Of a stretch of 64,000 nt of DNA, positions 1 to 12,234 are shown piece by piece. How positions within the stretch are numbered: position 1 is the stretch's first letter; each line of letters opens with the position of its first letter. This DNA is from Rhyzopertha dominica (Eukaryota > Arthropoda > Insecta > Coleoptera > Bostrichidae). The stretch is from positions 44,177,092-44,241,091 of the forward strand of contig QCXZ01000138.1 of the NCBI GenBank assembly GCA_025024175.1, in the 5' to 3' direction. Under the pieces are notes generated by a model. That model did not search any database. It was not told the DNA's origin and was given only the letters and a program-made list of their open reading frames with translations. The position numbers and the translations under genes are program-made.

Positions 1-953
1 AAAGCTCTGAAAATCCCTGCTTTCATAATCATGTGCTTGAAAAGAAAACTAAGTTTGGCTCCAAAAGTCTTCACATTCGATTTTTTATTATTTTTTTAAC
101 ATCAGGTACTTCAGAAATGTTGTTGGTGAAAATGTGCAGATCGGCTTCTAAATACTATCCCTTTAAAGTGTCTTATTGCTTTCATAATTTTTTTATTGCA
201 CACGTGTTACTTCATTGGGTCCACCCGTGTTGTAATAACGATTTGTGGTCAAGAGCGCATTGGCTTTAATGCTACCTATGTACTTACGCTATCTACATAA
301 TTTTAAATCTGCCAGTGACCACATGAAAAACTCTGTAGTATAGAACTAAATAAAATAGATGATAACCATTTTAACGACAAACCACTGAAATTGCATACAA
401 ATTAAATCGCAACCAAAAAACACCATGCAGAGTATTTGACAAATTAGCGTGTGATGGTTCACCATGTATACTTTCAGTATCCACCTATCACACCTATTGT
501 CATATCTACGTCAGATACCACTACCGGCTTGACTCGTCTTTTAATAATTTTAATAATTGTATGATGAGTTTGCGGGCCACACCAGTGATCCATTGACCAC
601 CGGTGAAGAACCACTGGTCTAAAGGATATTAGAACTGTTTCTAAAACCCCCGCATTGACTAAGATTTCTTGGTATTCTTTATTAATTTGTCGCTGTAACT
701 CCCACATTACCATAAAGACCAGTGTTTACAAGTATCGCCAAAAATATGACTAAAGAGTTTTAATCAGGCGATCTATAGTAAGGCATAATACGGGTCTGCC
801 CCTTCCTACCCATCTACATGTAAAAGCTTGGTGTAAATTAATGCTCTCTAACAGCAAAAGCAGAATGCTGTTAATCCGTTTGCTAAAACAGCAGGACAAT
901 ACCCAAACAAGTGTTTATTGGGAAACATTTATGATGTCCAGATTTCATTAAAG
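1..953. other. AT-rich non-coding, nothing recognised
   Basis: Short open frames at 33-269 (+) and 474-713 (-) show no domain pattern, no splice-site context and no similarity that I recognise. Probably intronic or intergenic. Confidence 0.5.
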
Positions 954-955
954 TA

Positions 956-2284
956 CGAGGCATGTTTTTTAAGTAAGTACCGTTTTGCGATTCCGCCGCC
1001 GCAGCGCTACGGTCGGCGTTCCGCGCATGCGCGCTGGTTATCTACATCTCTTGTCTACGCACCAACGCCATTACAGTTTGACTCTTCATTGTATACGTTG
1101 TTTACTGAGTGTTTAAGATGCCTCCGACAATCGTGAGTCCCGCCGATTGTGAAGTACGGGCTGTTATACGATTTCTTAGTGCTAAAGGCGTAAAACCGAT
1201 CGATATTCATCGTGAGATCTGTGAAGTTTACGGACAAAACATTATGAGTGAAGGAATGGTAAGGAAATGGGTGAGAGCATTTAAAGATGGCCGCACAAAT
1301 GTGCATGATGAAGAACGGAGTGGGCATCCTTCGGTCGTTAATGAAGATTTGGTGCAGAAACGAACGAAAAGGTGAGAGAAAACAGACGCTTTACAATTTC
1401 ATCGTTGTGCGACTGCTTTCCTCAATATTCTGGTAGTGTTTTGTATCGCATTGTGACCGAGAACTTGAATTACCGGAAATTGTGTTCACGTTGGGTTCCG
1501 AAAATGTTGACGGATTTGCACAAAACCCAACGTTTAGGCAATGCATTGACTTCCTTGAGCGGTACCACAATGAAGGTGAAGATTTTTTTAGACCAAATTT
1601 TTACTGGTGACGAAACATGGGTGGCCTACGTCACACCAGAATCGAAACAACAATCCATGGAATGGCGACATTCATCAGCACCCAAAAAGTGAAGTTTAAG
1701 CAAACAATTTCTGCCCTGAAAATCATGTGCACAGTTTTTTGGGTCAGAAAAGGAGTATTGCTAGTGGAGTTTCTGCCTCGTAATGAGACAATCAATGCAG
1801 CGTCTTATTGTAAGACATTGAACAATCTGCGTCGTGCAATCCAGAACAAAAGACGTGGCAAGTTGAGTAAGGGTATCGTTTTGCTGCATGACAATGCCCG
1901 TCCACATGTGGCTAATCGGACCAAAGATCTCATCAAATCTTTTAAATGGGAAACTCTAGATCATCCTCCATACAGCCCTGATCTGGCGCCCAGCGACTAC
2001 CATTTGTTGCTGCACTTGAAGAAACACCTGGGTGGTCAGCGTCTTCAAGACGATAACGAAGTCGAAACATTTGTGATACAGTGGTTAACAAGTCAGGCGG
2101 CAGAATTTTATGAGGAGGGTATTCAAAAACTGGTGCCACGTTATGACAAGTGCCTCAATATTCACGGAAATTATGTAGAAAAGTAGATTAAGGTACAGGC
2201 TTTCATGTAAGATAAAATTATTGCGATATCTTTGCACGTCATTTTTTAATTCCAAAACGGTACTTACTTAAAAAACATGCCTCG
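956..2284 (+). mobile_element. Mariner element, copy 1 (full length)
   Basis: A complete 1329-bp mariner element. The terminal inverted repeats are a perfect 32 bp (956-987 and 2253-2284), beginning CGAGGCATGTTTTTTAAGTA. The insertion is flanked by the TA target duplication typical of Tc1/mariner (954-955 and 2285-2286). A GC-rich leader with a GCGCATGCGCGC core (about 1000-1036) precedes the transposase start at 1118. The 3' leader-to-terminus spacing is short, as usual for mariners. The same element is present at 48430-49731 in the same orientation. Both copies share the GC-rich leader, the reading frame and the termini, so they belong to one family and look young. Confidence 0.96.
1118..2186 (+). 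pseudogene. Mariner transposase (D,D34D), frameshifted copy 1
   Basis: DDE/D transposase that cuts and re-inserts the element at TA sites. The reading begins MPPTIVSPADCEV with an N-terminal helix-turn-helix. It continues through GMVRKWVRAFKDGR and the WVPKML linker to the catalytic motifs TGDETW (first Asp, about 1607-1624), HDNARPH (second Asp, about 1888-1908) and SPDLAPSDYH (third Asp, about 1975-2004). Exactly 34 residues separate the last two catalytic Asp, which defines D,D34D mariner. It ends GNYVEK before TAG at 2184-2186. Compared with copy 2 the frame is broken by a 1-bp loss near 1360, a 1-bp loss near 1551 that is restored by an extra T near 1588, and an A-run shortened by one near 1686. 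All three catalytic residues survive. The subfamily is not assigned. Confidence 0.93.
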
Positions 2285-2286
2285 TA

Positions 2287-5200
2287 TNAGAGTATGGAGG
2301 TTTTTGTTTGCNCAAAAATGTTATTGTGGAAATTAACAACACCANTTTGTGAGAAATCCGGCCTCATTAGTAAAAAGAATATTGGCAGGAAACCCGNAAT
2401 TTTCAGCATTATTGCGTAGAAGCTAGCGCATAAAAACGAAATGTGCTTGCTTGATAATGATTTAAGCCCACTCAGTTGTTATAAGTCTTAAGCTTAACGT
2501 TCTGTTATCTTGCTGATCATATTTGATAGTATGGTTACTAATTTACTGCCTTACACATCTCTCTTGTCAATAGTAGGTCATAGTTGGAATGAGATTACTA
2601 CTATTAACATTTATTAATAAGAATCAAATATAGTAAGACCTATCCACCAATGACCAACCAACAACATAAAAGTTTTCGAAACAACTAAAACGTCAACATC
2701 TACATTTTGCTTCCTAAATAAATTCGCTGTCACTTTTTTTGTCTGCTTCTGTGTTGTGTCCACTTGGGTAAGCGAAGGCCGAACCCCGTGACAATAAGAC
2801 AAATAGTTTCCTATACTTACCGAAATGCAAATTCGACCTAATACATCACCTGTCAGAAACGTTGTACGACATGCCATACGCTGCTCAGTAGGGGCGACAA
2901 AAATTAGGCACGTTGCGCAAGAATGTATTCAGACCGATTTAGACACGCTACACGGATTTCGCGTTTATGGTGCATTTGATGTAAGAGCTGAGGAATAAGA
3001 TTATGCTTCCGGGGTAGGAAATTTGTAAACGAAGATTATCATTTTAAAACGTACCTGTATTCCATGGGCTGATCGTAACAAACCACAGACATATCGAACT
3101 GATTAGTTACTTCCAGTTAAAAATTGATGTATGCAGAAATCTTATCTAGATGAAAGTTAAAGGCTACACTAGACATAGCATGAATANTAAAAATCACATG
3201 ACAGCGACGAGACGTCGAAGAATTTTTGCCTGGCCTGCTTTGGAAATTCGCAAATATTTCGATACAAACACTTTACAACATACACTATTTTGTAATAACA
3301 TCTAAAAAGTAGGTACAGGGTGTAATCAGATTGTGCATATAAAACGTGGCATTTGAATAACCTCTGTGGAGATACAACCCCTTAACAAGGGTAGCAAAAA
3401 CGTAGTATTTATTTTTTAGTTCCAAAGAAATGATCGAAATGAAATGGACATTTTCTGCTATCAAAAAGACATTTAGTAAATTATTAGTTGATCTTCCCTC
3501 GGAGCAGAAAGGTCAAACTAAGACGTGCTTCACACGTAACTTTTTCCTACTAGTACTTTAGATACCATTTAAAAATTCATTTCAGATAACCTGGTTTATT
3601 TTACAGTAGAGTCGCATGACGTCGGAGTCACCAATATGTAATGCAGTCGGGGTCACCAGATGTATTGCAGGTTAGAAGAAACGTAGATTATTTGTAGGTA
3701 TACACTGATTTGCCACTGCATTATAACATAGTTGGCTGCATGATGTTTTACAGCTATATGATGGATGTCACTTACTTACTACATAGTAACTAACTATTTC
3801 GTACTTACGCTAGTCTTCTATATTTAACAACTGAGTGGCAACGCACCTTGTAAAGTAATCGTGAATCTTTTTCTGAGATATTAAAATGATTAGCATAGGG
3901 TAGAATTCTAGTTAAATTGTGATTTACATAACAGTGGGCTGCCACGTTGACACGGCAAATTAGTTGTTAACACGCTGTGATCGTTTAGAGAACTTTCTTT
4001 GTACAAATTTACCACGATCTTATGCACAAATGTATGCTTTTCGTTTACGGTATTGATAATGGTAGGTAATTCCTTAGAAGCGTTTAGAAGATATGCTAAT
4101 ACCTAGATATCTTCACGTGCAGCTCCTCATTATGTGTTGTCTGTACGGCTTCATCCACCGATTCCAATAAAATGGTATGTTCTCAAAAGCAAGTATGATT
4201 ATAGACCCCAATTAGAAATTAGAACACCAACATCAGATGAAGCAATACGAGGAACCGGATATCAGTACCTACTAGAAACATTTCTTTGGGATTACAGGTT
4301 AATCGCATGTTGATATTTGCCTACTTAAATGGGTAGCTTTNTAACTTACCACATACAGCGNTACAGGCACAGTTAACGGGATATTTTATGGAAAGTCTTG
4401 CATTTCGAATTAAATACTGGAAATGAATGNTCCTGCTTTTCTGGAGTACGTCATCTTTATANAGGAGGCTATTTTTTACGGAGGANATTATTAATTATCC
4501 ATAGGGGATCACCCCTGCATTTTTTTAAAATTATTTGCATAAGCAACAATTCAGATCAATTGATAATATGTACTTCCCAATCCCTAATGTAACCACAAAA
4601 CCTATGTTGGCTTATTGAGTAAATTCATAGTATACAAGCTCGTACTCGTAGCTATTTTAATGGAATGACGATTTTCCGTTAAAATAATCAGACGTGTGGC
4701 TACTTTATATAATATCCAGTTAGTTTATAGATTAACCAAGTAAGAATCACGCAGTTACTCATAGTTTAATCGACCTTCTAACAAGGGTGTTTTCATGTGC
4801 TGGCAATTCTGTTCCAATTTAAAGCGGTAAAAAGATAATACCAATTTCACTTTTTACACGCGTAGCGTAGATACTACAAAATTGCTCCAGCATTCACTAC
4901 CTAATGAATTCATCCCCACAGTCGTATATGCTAAAAGGACGCAACTGTATAAATATTTTCTTTGCCTGCCAGACAGCGTCTTCTCTACTCGATTTGTTTA
5001 AAAACCTGTTCGTAAAAACGCTCACTACAAAGAATTAAAACCTGTTGGCTGACCGAAGCGACGTGTATGACACATCGTAGTGCACACACAACAAAAGAAC
5101 TAAATTTGCATAGACATTGCGTACTACTGCTGCTTGCAATATCCTGAGAGACAGCTTCCTGTCAACCGAACCGCGTTTATATGGTATGAGAACGGGAGCA

Positions 5201-5480
5201 TGACCGCATAATATCGTCGCACTCGCAAACTTTATCGGTTACACGGAGTGCACTTTTTTATCGATCGCTGTGGCCGCCGTAGACGATGTGTAAAGTTAAC
5301 AATGTTTTGTTTCCTCTCTCAGATTAATTTTTTAGAAAGGCTCCTTCTTTAGAAGTTCTTGGAAAGCGACGTTTGAAAAATTTTTTGGTTTCACATTTTA
5401 TTTAATACAACCTAATCGTATATATTACGAGATTCGTGCACACAAAAATACAGCTCGCAAATGAAGAACATATTTTAAAA
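2287..5480. other. Long AT-rich stretch with no recognised gene
   Basis: About 3.2 kb with scattered single N bases. I see no coding similarity. The open frame at 2614-2877 (-) is unremarkable. The only repeat-like mark is a TA-preceded CAGGGTGT at 3316, resembling one end of the TA-flanked families described elsewhere in the window. I found no matching partner nearby. Confidence 0.45.
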
Positions 5481-5622
5481 AATTGCAATAAAGTCAAAGT
5501 AAGAATTTAGGATGGCAATGCCATCTGTCAGCATTAAACTGACATGATGACAAAGCCACCTAGCTAGTTGGTTGAGGTGTAGACAGCACAGCATAGACAT
5601 GCATTTTAATTGCAATAAAGTC
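5481..5622. repeat. Short insertion flanked by 15-bp direct repeats
   Basis: The word AATTGCAATAAAGTC occurs at 5481-5495 and again at 5608-5622, bracketing a 112-bp segment. The segment resembles 21001-21175 read on the minus strand: both have CATCTGTCAGCA near one end and AGACAGCACAGCATAGACAT near the other, with a central part missing here. A 15-bp duplication is too long for an LTR element and fits target-primed insertion. The segment contains TAGCTAGTTGGTTGAGG, which looks a little like a tRNA A-box with a base missing, so a truncated SINE is possible but unproven. Confidence 0.6.
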
Positions 5623-5890
5623 GTTCAATATAATCCCCTTGCATATCCAAAATACGTTGCCAATGCTTCGCAGCAATACAATGTCGCTAAATACGCCATT
5701 TTCGTCAAGATGCTCCAGCTGCTGGAACGCATGCTGTTGCAGGGCTTTTATCCTTCCAAGTCAATAAATCGGACTTCACGAAATTCTCCTTCCCACTGGA
5801 GGAAAGGAACAAAATCTGGAGGACTCATGTCGGGGCTGCACGGGGGATGTGGGAGAATTTCACAGCAGTTCTTCTCGCAAACTGCTTTAT
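5608..5890 (-). pseudogene. Mariner-type transposase relic, C-terminal part
   Basis: On the minus strand the region around 5813-5850 reads as HPPCSPDMSPPDF, the third catalytic motif of a Tc1/mariner transposase. The frame then shifts and ends in AKHWQRILDMQGDYIERL (about 5618-5675), the usual C-terminus of this group (family form is a ..RW..VI...GDYI motif). Only about 95 codons remain, and stops and frameshifts are present. The dispersed insertion at 5481-5622 sits right at its 3' end. The lineage differs from the intact mariner copies in this window. Confidence 0.78.
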
Positions 5891-5894
5891 GCGA

Positions 5895-7635
5895 TCTATT
5901 ATACAAAGAAGACAAATACATTTGTCTTTTAGTATTTGTCTATTGACTGTTTGTCCATGCGATCTTCTTTCATTATTATAGCCACAATAGCAGCAAAAGT
6001 GTGTTACATTCGTTTTTCAAACTTTAATAAAATTTGGTAATTTCGCCTATTTTTAGCTGAAGGATAGGCAACTATTGTCTCGTTATTCTAAATAAAGCGC
6101 AGATCGACGCTTTATCTTCTGATCGGTTTTTGTGGGTTCTTTTTCTCGTGCGAAACAATTCGATTTCTGTGAGAGGAGTGCACTTTTGCTTGCTAGTTTA
6201 AAATGGACGCACTATTCAAGCCAGCATTTATGCAAGTTTGTAATTATCCGAAAGGGATTCGAGGCTGAGTGCGAGGGCTAATGTGTTATATTAGTTGAGT
6301 CAGTGTGCAGTTGGGTAGAAAAATCTCATTGACTGCGGAATTTTTCCGGATTTCTCCCGTTCCATCACTATTTTTACACCTCAGAAGCCACACCGTTTGT
6401 GTAAGTAATTTTCTTCAGTTAGCGCGTCATATACAACTTTGGGTTTTCTTTAGGGCTTCTATTACGAGGCTAGCAAAAGTTCCGCTACTCCTCCAGTACG
6501 TTACATATAGTACTTCCGATTGTACGGTCCCTGTCTACCTAGGACTTTCCATATCATCTGGAATCGAGACATAGGCTACATCTGCGTGTGAATTCGACAT
6601 TCTGGTTAACCTGTGGAGCCATTGGCCTTCCCAGATCGCTGGAGCTGCTGTAAGGTCGGATATTTCTGTGTTAGTGTGTTTTCTTTGTGTACATACAAAT
6701 AGATTCGCATTGGACCAATTTAACCGCGTCATTTCAGTTCTTTTTATTGTGTTTAATCACTAATCACTACATATTATTGTACTTATAACGATTTTTTGAG
6801 CTGTTCTAAATTCATCATAATATCATTACCGGTATTGCTTTTCGTGTAAGACTGTGTTCAATTTATTTATTGAAATTAATATACGTTGCGACCGTTGGCC
6901 GAACATTTGTAAGTTTGTAAAGTGCCATACGCAGTGTACACTTGCGCTCGCGCTACTTTGCGTTCGGAATACTGATTCAGTCCAGCACAATTGTTTAAAT
7001 TTAATTATACATATACCGTGTGATTTTCATATATTTAGTGCGGATAGCACGAGGTTTATGCTCTCTTTTAGGACATTGAATATTTGGTTTATGCATATAG
7101 TAACGGTTTTGAATATACGCATATACTTGTTGGGTACAATCGTGTTTTATTTGTATGCATTTGGTGGAATTTGGATGCCCTTACCATCTGGGAACCGCCT
7201 GGCTCGGTTGCTGTGAATTTATTTTCAAATTCGTTTGTAGGCCAGTGGCGCCCTATCTAGTTTTGCTCATTTGTTTTCATTTTGTTTTTCTTAGTTTGAA
7301 CCCATACCCATATACCGGCTCAGCTTGGGTTTTATTCGCGCTACAGCAATCCGTATTTTCACAGTCCGTGTTGTATGTTTGTTGAATACTGTGAATTTAA
7401 ATATCAATTGTGTTTTTCTGTACGTAGCGTTATAAGTGTTTCAGGTAGCAGTATGGGAACTCCAACTTCTGTAGTCGTCTTTAACACTGGAACGCCTACT
7501 TCATTTGGCAACGTTAAACTATCCACGCAAACTTCTTGTAAGGCACCGTGAATTTGGGCACGCGTTCCATTGTATCAAACTATTTCTATTGAAGAATTTT
7601 TATACATAAACTGAGTGAACTAAATTGACGCATAT
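5895..7635. other. AT-rich non-coding, nothing recognised
   Basis: Overlapping short open frames at 6305-6574, 6854-7216 and 7155-7385 show no domain or transposase motif and are biased to T-rich codons. I see no terminal repeats. Probably intronic. Confidence 0.4.
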
Positions 7636-7639
7636 GCTA

Positions 7640-8220
7640 AATGACGTCACATAACTACGCAACCGCAAAGGGATGTTTTACGCGGGATTTCTATCTGTTC
7701 AAAGTACGTGATATGCGCACTCAAGGCCTTACTCACTTGCTCTTCATCCCATTTTACTGTGAAAATCGGTAAAGGAAAAACTACCATTTGTACAATATTC
7801 CATGGCTTTGTCTCGTCACTATAGACAACTCTACGCGCTCTCAACTCGAAATCTCCGATACGTCGTACTTTTCTAATAAACGTCCGCCGGGTCCATCAGC
7901 ATTTTTTAATTCGGTGTTCCCCGCTCACAACTCGGCGAATTAATGGAGTGGAAGAGAGCTCCAGGCAGGGATCCTTCAGACCATAAAGCGAATTCCGGGC
8001 ATGTTGAGGAGGGCGACAGACGAAATCACGACAAACCTACGTCTAATTACACGTCTCGGGTGTGCTACTCGTAAAACTGGGATAATCGGAGACACCGAGA
8101 CGGAATCGGGACACCTGTCTGTTAACTTCGTCGACGATGTGAGAACTGCACAAGTCAGGGGACGGGACTGGATTATTAGATGGTTATATCGGCCTGTAAC
8201 AGTGCTGGTCTGAATTATGG
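7640..8220. other. GC-richer islet of unknown function
   Basis: A stretch visibly richer in G, C and CpG than its surroundings. It contains short open frames on both strands (7647-7844 minus, 8001-8213 plus) with no recognisable domain. It could be ancestral intronic sequence under constraint, such as an enhancer, or an unrecognised repeat. Confidence 0.3.
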
Positions 8221-8789
8221 CGTGGCCTTATCGCAATTACGCTAATTAAATTAAAATAGCAACATTCGTTTTGCTCGTGAAATAATTGAGTGGTTATATT
8301 GATCAGTTGTAAGGAGAACAAGCAAAACATTTTTTTTCTCCACACGAGAAAATTAAAAAATTGCGTAAACCATATCTGAAACAAGTATGAAAGCTTTTGG
8401 GAAAAGAAACTTAAGAGCATTTTTCCTGTATCGTCGAGATGTAACTAATTTGATTTGAAGTAAACACTACACGTTGATCATCGTTAGATATATCCCTAAT
8501 CCAGTGGTCATGTAGCTTTTAGTAGCTCTTTAATCCCACCCATGTAGGCCGATCCTTGTAACTCTTCAAAATTGGTGTCTGCAGCTGAAATTGCTTTCAA
8601 AACTTTATTCATTATTCTTCCAGCGGTATTATTTAGCTTTTTTTAACGTNAATNAAGTCCAATTAGACTTATTAAGCTTCAAACAAAAACAATTGCTACT
8701 GAACCAATTCTTACTGCTTCCAAAGACAATGTGGCATTCTTCTCTTCATTTGCCAAACCTTCCTCACTGCAAATCATAGAAGTACCGAA

Positions 8790-9110
8790 GTAGCATATAA
8801 GATAAGGTTTCGGATATTGGGGTAATGCTCAATCTTCAGATTAGTAAGAATCTCCTCTAAAGTATTTAGGAATACTGGCAACATCCAAGGTGTTGGGGAC
8901 ATCCTTCTTGAAAATAGGAACTACAACAGCTCTTTTCAAGCAGTCTGGAAAAATTAAAGCAGTAATACACTTGTTGATCAAGTATTTATGGAAGTATTTA
9001 TACATCCTTGACGCTTTTTACAAAGATTGTAAACATCTTTGCTACCACTATTTTTATTTTTAACCCGGCTATTACATTTCTCACTTGATTTTGATACACT
9101 GCTGTAACTT
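8790..9110 (-). pseudogene. Non-LTR retrotransposon fragment, N-terminal RT region
   Basis: Minus-strand reading gives FPDCLKRAVVVPIFKKDVPN, the classic start of a non-LTR reverse transcriptase (family form is a ..FP..LK.A.V.PIFKKGD..NYRPISLL pattern). A degraded EN-RT linker lies upstream. Stops interrupt the frame, and the palm motifs (YADD) are absent. The adjoining 8461-8780 has a further minus-strand open stretch (around 8530-8600) with no known similarity. Confidence 0.75.
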
Positions 9111-9299
9111 AAAGTAAGAATTTTCATCATACTTTGATTCATTGTACGTATACGTTAATAGTATAAGATTTCAATTAGCTGTGGGCAACCTATCTAAGTA
9201 GTCTTTTGCTACTTTAAAAAAGAAATAGTTAAAAGATTTGTTTTGCTAGTATCGTTTTGCGCTTACTGTTTATACGAACCAGAACAAAGATCTAAGCAT

Positions 9300-9820
9300 A
9301 CGTGTCATCTATTGATTGTCTGCGAAGGTACGAAAGTGATTGTGTTGTTTCAGTTGTCGTTTCTTAGTCAGTGAATGCTGTTAAAAGGGTCTTCAACCGC
9401 TCAAATCCACAAGGATTTACGTCTTGTTTATGGACCAGCTGTAATGAGTGATGGAATGCTTAGACAGGTGTGACGAGATTTAAAGAATGGCAGTATTAAT
9501 GTGATGATGAAGAGCAGAACAATTAGTGCTGCAGATGACGAATTTTCTCCTTGGAAGCGCCATCATGTTCAAGTTTGTTAAGGAAAAGTTTGGATATTAT
9601 ATATTGTGCTCCAAGGGGTACCAAAAATGCTTATGGTTCAGCATAATGAGCGAATAATGTCAGGTGGACAGGTGTTTTTGGATCTTGTTTTCCTTACACT
9701 ATTATTAAAAGCGACGAGACCGTAATATCCTTGCGACTTCTCCGAAACCGAACAACAGGCAATGCAGCAGCTCCATTCAGCTTCAAAATCGAAAAACGAA
9801 ACGCTTAATGAACTGAGACG
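9300..9820 (+). pseudogene. Mariner relic, lineage B copy 1
   Basis: A fragmentary mariner. Around 9405-9490 the plus strand reads like IHKDLRLVYGPAVMSDGMLRQ, the end of the N-terminal helix-turn-helix. Around 9710-9800 it reads SDETV then ETEQQAMQQLHSAS, matching the first catalytic Asp motif and the following TPETKQQ..W segment. The leader word TGTCATCTATTGATTGTCTGC (9303-9323) is shared with the relic at 15005-16058, so the two are one family. The second half, including the other catalytic motifs, is missing. Confidence 0.72.
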
Positions 9821-9929
9821 GACGAAAACTAGTATGCAAAATATGTTAATCCGTAGTTGTTGATTTCCAGTAGGAGACTTTTAAGCAATGATAAAGCCGC
9901 AATTGGCCGAATTGAGTCCAGTGGTCGAA

Positions 9930-9985
9930 CAGCTTTGCTAACCTTTTCAACAGAAGTTACCGTCTTGGCCTTCTTCAGACTGTTA
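9930..9985 (-). repeat. PLE-type 3'-end motif, candidate
   Basis: Minus strand reads CTGAAGAAGGCCAAGACGG followed by GTTGAAAAGG. This CTGAAGAAG...GAAA arrangement resembles the 3'-end structure near the recognisable Penelope-like elements in this window. No coding part is attached, so this is only a candidate solitary tail. Confidence 0.3.
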
Positions 9986-10389
9986 TAAACCGGCGCTGAA
10001 ACAGTTCCAGACATTGCTCAAATGTGATTTTTTGTTGCCTATCTTATTCAAAACTTGATGACTTATATGATGTATCTGCTGTTTTTAAATTTTCATGGTC
10101 TCTGCTATCTCAGCCAACTTGTATTATTCTAGTAAAGTTCATAGATTTTCTTCACCATTTCAGCAAAATTAACAGTTTCCGGCTTTCCTAGACGTGGTGC
10201 ATTTTTATTGTTTCTACGACCATTTGTTAACCGTGCTCACCTATAATCTAATTCATTTCAAGCTTTGGAAGTGTAAAACCTAATAAAAGTTACCTGACAT
10301 AATTTGATTTATAAAACTATGGGATGCTATTACTAGATGATAATTTAAAAAATTAAAGAAAGAACGACTCCTTCGTATGGAAAGCCACG

Positions 10390-10830
10390 AATTAATCAGC
10401 TCATCCTCGTACAATCTACAGTGCGGAATCACGCGACACCCAGAGCTAATAATTAACCTTCAAAGCAGTAAAATTGTATCATCCACGTCTCCCTTTCGTG
10501 TCTGCTCTCTGTCTCACTGCCGAAACTGGTTCTGCTCAGTGATGGTTTCGGGACAATAAAATTGATAAAATACTTAGGGACATTAGTGTCATCCCGGTGG
10601 ATGAAATAGAGCGAACGCGGGCTGCGCACCAGAGGTCTTTATTATTAGTCGGCGGGGTAAAGTTATGATGACGGTTTCCGCCCTTGCGGAGATGTATTAT
10701 TGCTGCCAGTGGCGGTTCCAGAACTTCTGCTACGTCAGATCGATAGCTGGAAACAAAACTTTGCGTCGATATTTCGATAACGTTTGTAAAAAAATTATTC
10801 GTAGAAGACATGTAGTAAAGACCCGGTTGG
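10390..10830. other. GC-richer islet of unknown function
   Basis: Higher GC and CpG than the flanks, with no recognisable coding or repeat similarity. Open frames on both strands (10377-10559 plus, 10536-10811 minus) are short and unrelated to known domains. Confidence 0.28.
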
Positions 10831-11019
10831 TGTAATAACAGACCAATATCTTCAGGTGTGATGTGTTGTCGTCCTTTCTAATGGTCATCTCCATGCTATG
10901 CACATTGCTTCTGCAACGGAGTCTGAAGTTCCCGTTACTGGAGCATTTTAGTTGAAGTGTAGTCTTAGTTATTTTCCAGCGATGAACTTGTTATACCAAT
11001 ATATATTAATAGGGTAATG

Positions 11020-11190
11020 AACAAGCTAAATTCTACATTGCACAGTGACGCAAAAAGATAAATATCCATTTGGACGAGGCCTGATGTTGGATGTTGAAAG
11101 ACCTTCCAGCCTAGCTCATGAAGCATAACCTTAGTTAAATTTGTCAGGTGCAACCCAGGGCTGTTATGGTGCAAAAGAATCTGTATTGTT
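11020..11190 (-). pseudogene. Mariner relic, catalytic core of another lineage
   Basis: Minus strand has an uninterrupted stretch containing HHNSPGLHLTNLTK, LHELGWKVFQHP and YLFASL. It aligns position by position with the mariner core HDNARPH..N.TK..L.ELGWEV.PHPPYSPDLAPSDYHLF. The second catalytic Asp has become His, and the Asp of the third motif survives only as MDIYLF. About 55 codons remain, with no termini. The ELGW spacing is that of cecropia-like or SETMAR-like mariners, distinct from the intact family at 956-2284. Confidence 0.8.
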
Positions 11191-12234
11191 TTTTTTTATA
11201 TTTCCGTACGTGTCTGTATTTTCGGTTGCAATTTATAGTAAAGCTCACTCTGTTGATCCTTCTATATGATTTACATGATACTTGAAGTTTATACACAGAG
11301 AGATATTTTGTCACCAGTTTGAACTTTGCCTGCAGACTGAATAAGATGATTAAAAACAGTTGACAAGATAATTCTGGAGTTTGATTTTCATCAACATTTT
11401 TCCAGTCGAGTACACCATCTTTCCAAAAAAAAAAAACATGTTCCGCATTTTTTCCACGGGGCTGAAGCTACGTTTCTTAAGAAGAAATGTAGTTTGTGGC
11501 TTCTCCAAAACACTTATTTATTTCGTTATTTATATTTATTTCGTTACTTTCATAATTCTGTTTGCTTTAGCCGATAAGTAGTATTCGTAAGAAATTGAAG
11601 CTGGTTTTTCAATATTGAATTACACTAATTCAGTTCGTCCTGAATTTTAAACACTAGTGTAGGTAAGTCAACATCTCCGTTTACAAATTTATAAAATCAG
11701 ATATACTTACTCCGTGGTTTCTTTTTTAATTTTAATTCTTCATAGAGACTTTCCTGCAATGTATTTGAGTTCGTGGTCGGTTTAAATATGACCAAACAGT
11801 TTATTCTCGGAACAAAGGGAATGGACCCCTCTAAATTATAACGATGGGGTATCCAAAAACAAGTGTATAATATCCTAGCCATAAATCTATCTATCACCCC
11901 AAAACAATGAAAATGTAATTCAAAAGTTGATTTTCAACGCTTTGTAACAAAGTGTTGCAGTTAAATAAAATCTACGAGTTTCTTTAAGTTTTGAAAAAGC
12001 AATGCTAAAACACGTCAATTTTATATTGAATGGTGAACAACTTATAGCGCTTAAAACCCCTTCAAAAATTTTAAATGGGAAGAAAAATTGAGTGATACAT
12101 CACCTTAAAGCTGATTTCATTTTCTATGCAATCATGTCTTTGTCTTCAAATGGGAACGATCCCTTTTAAGAACACTCCCTAAATTTGACTATGAAAGGAA
12201 ATACGTCGTTTTGAAAACACAATTCAATTTAGTG

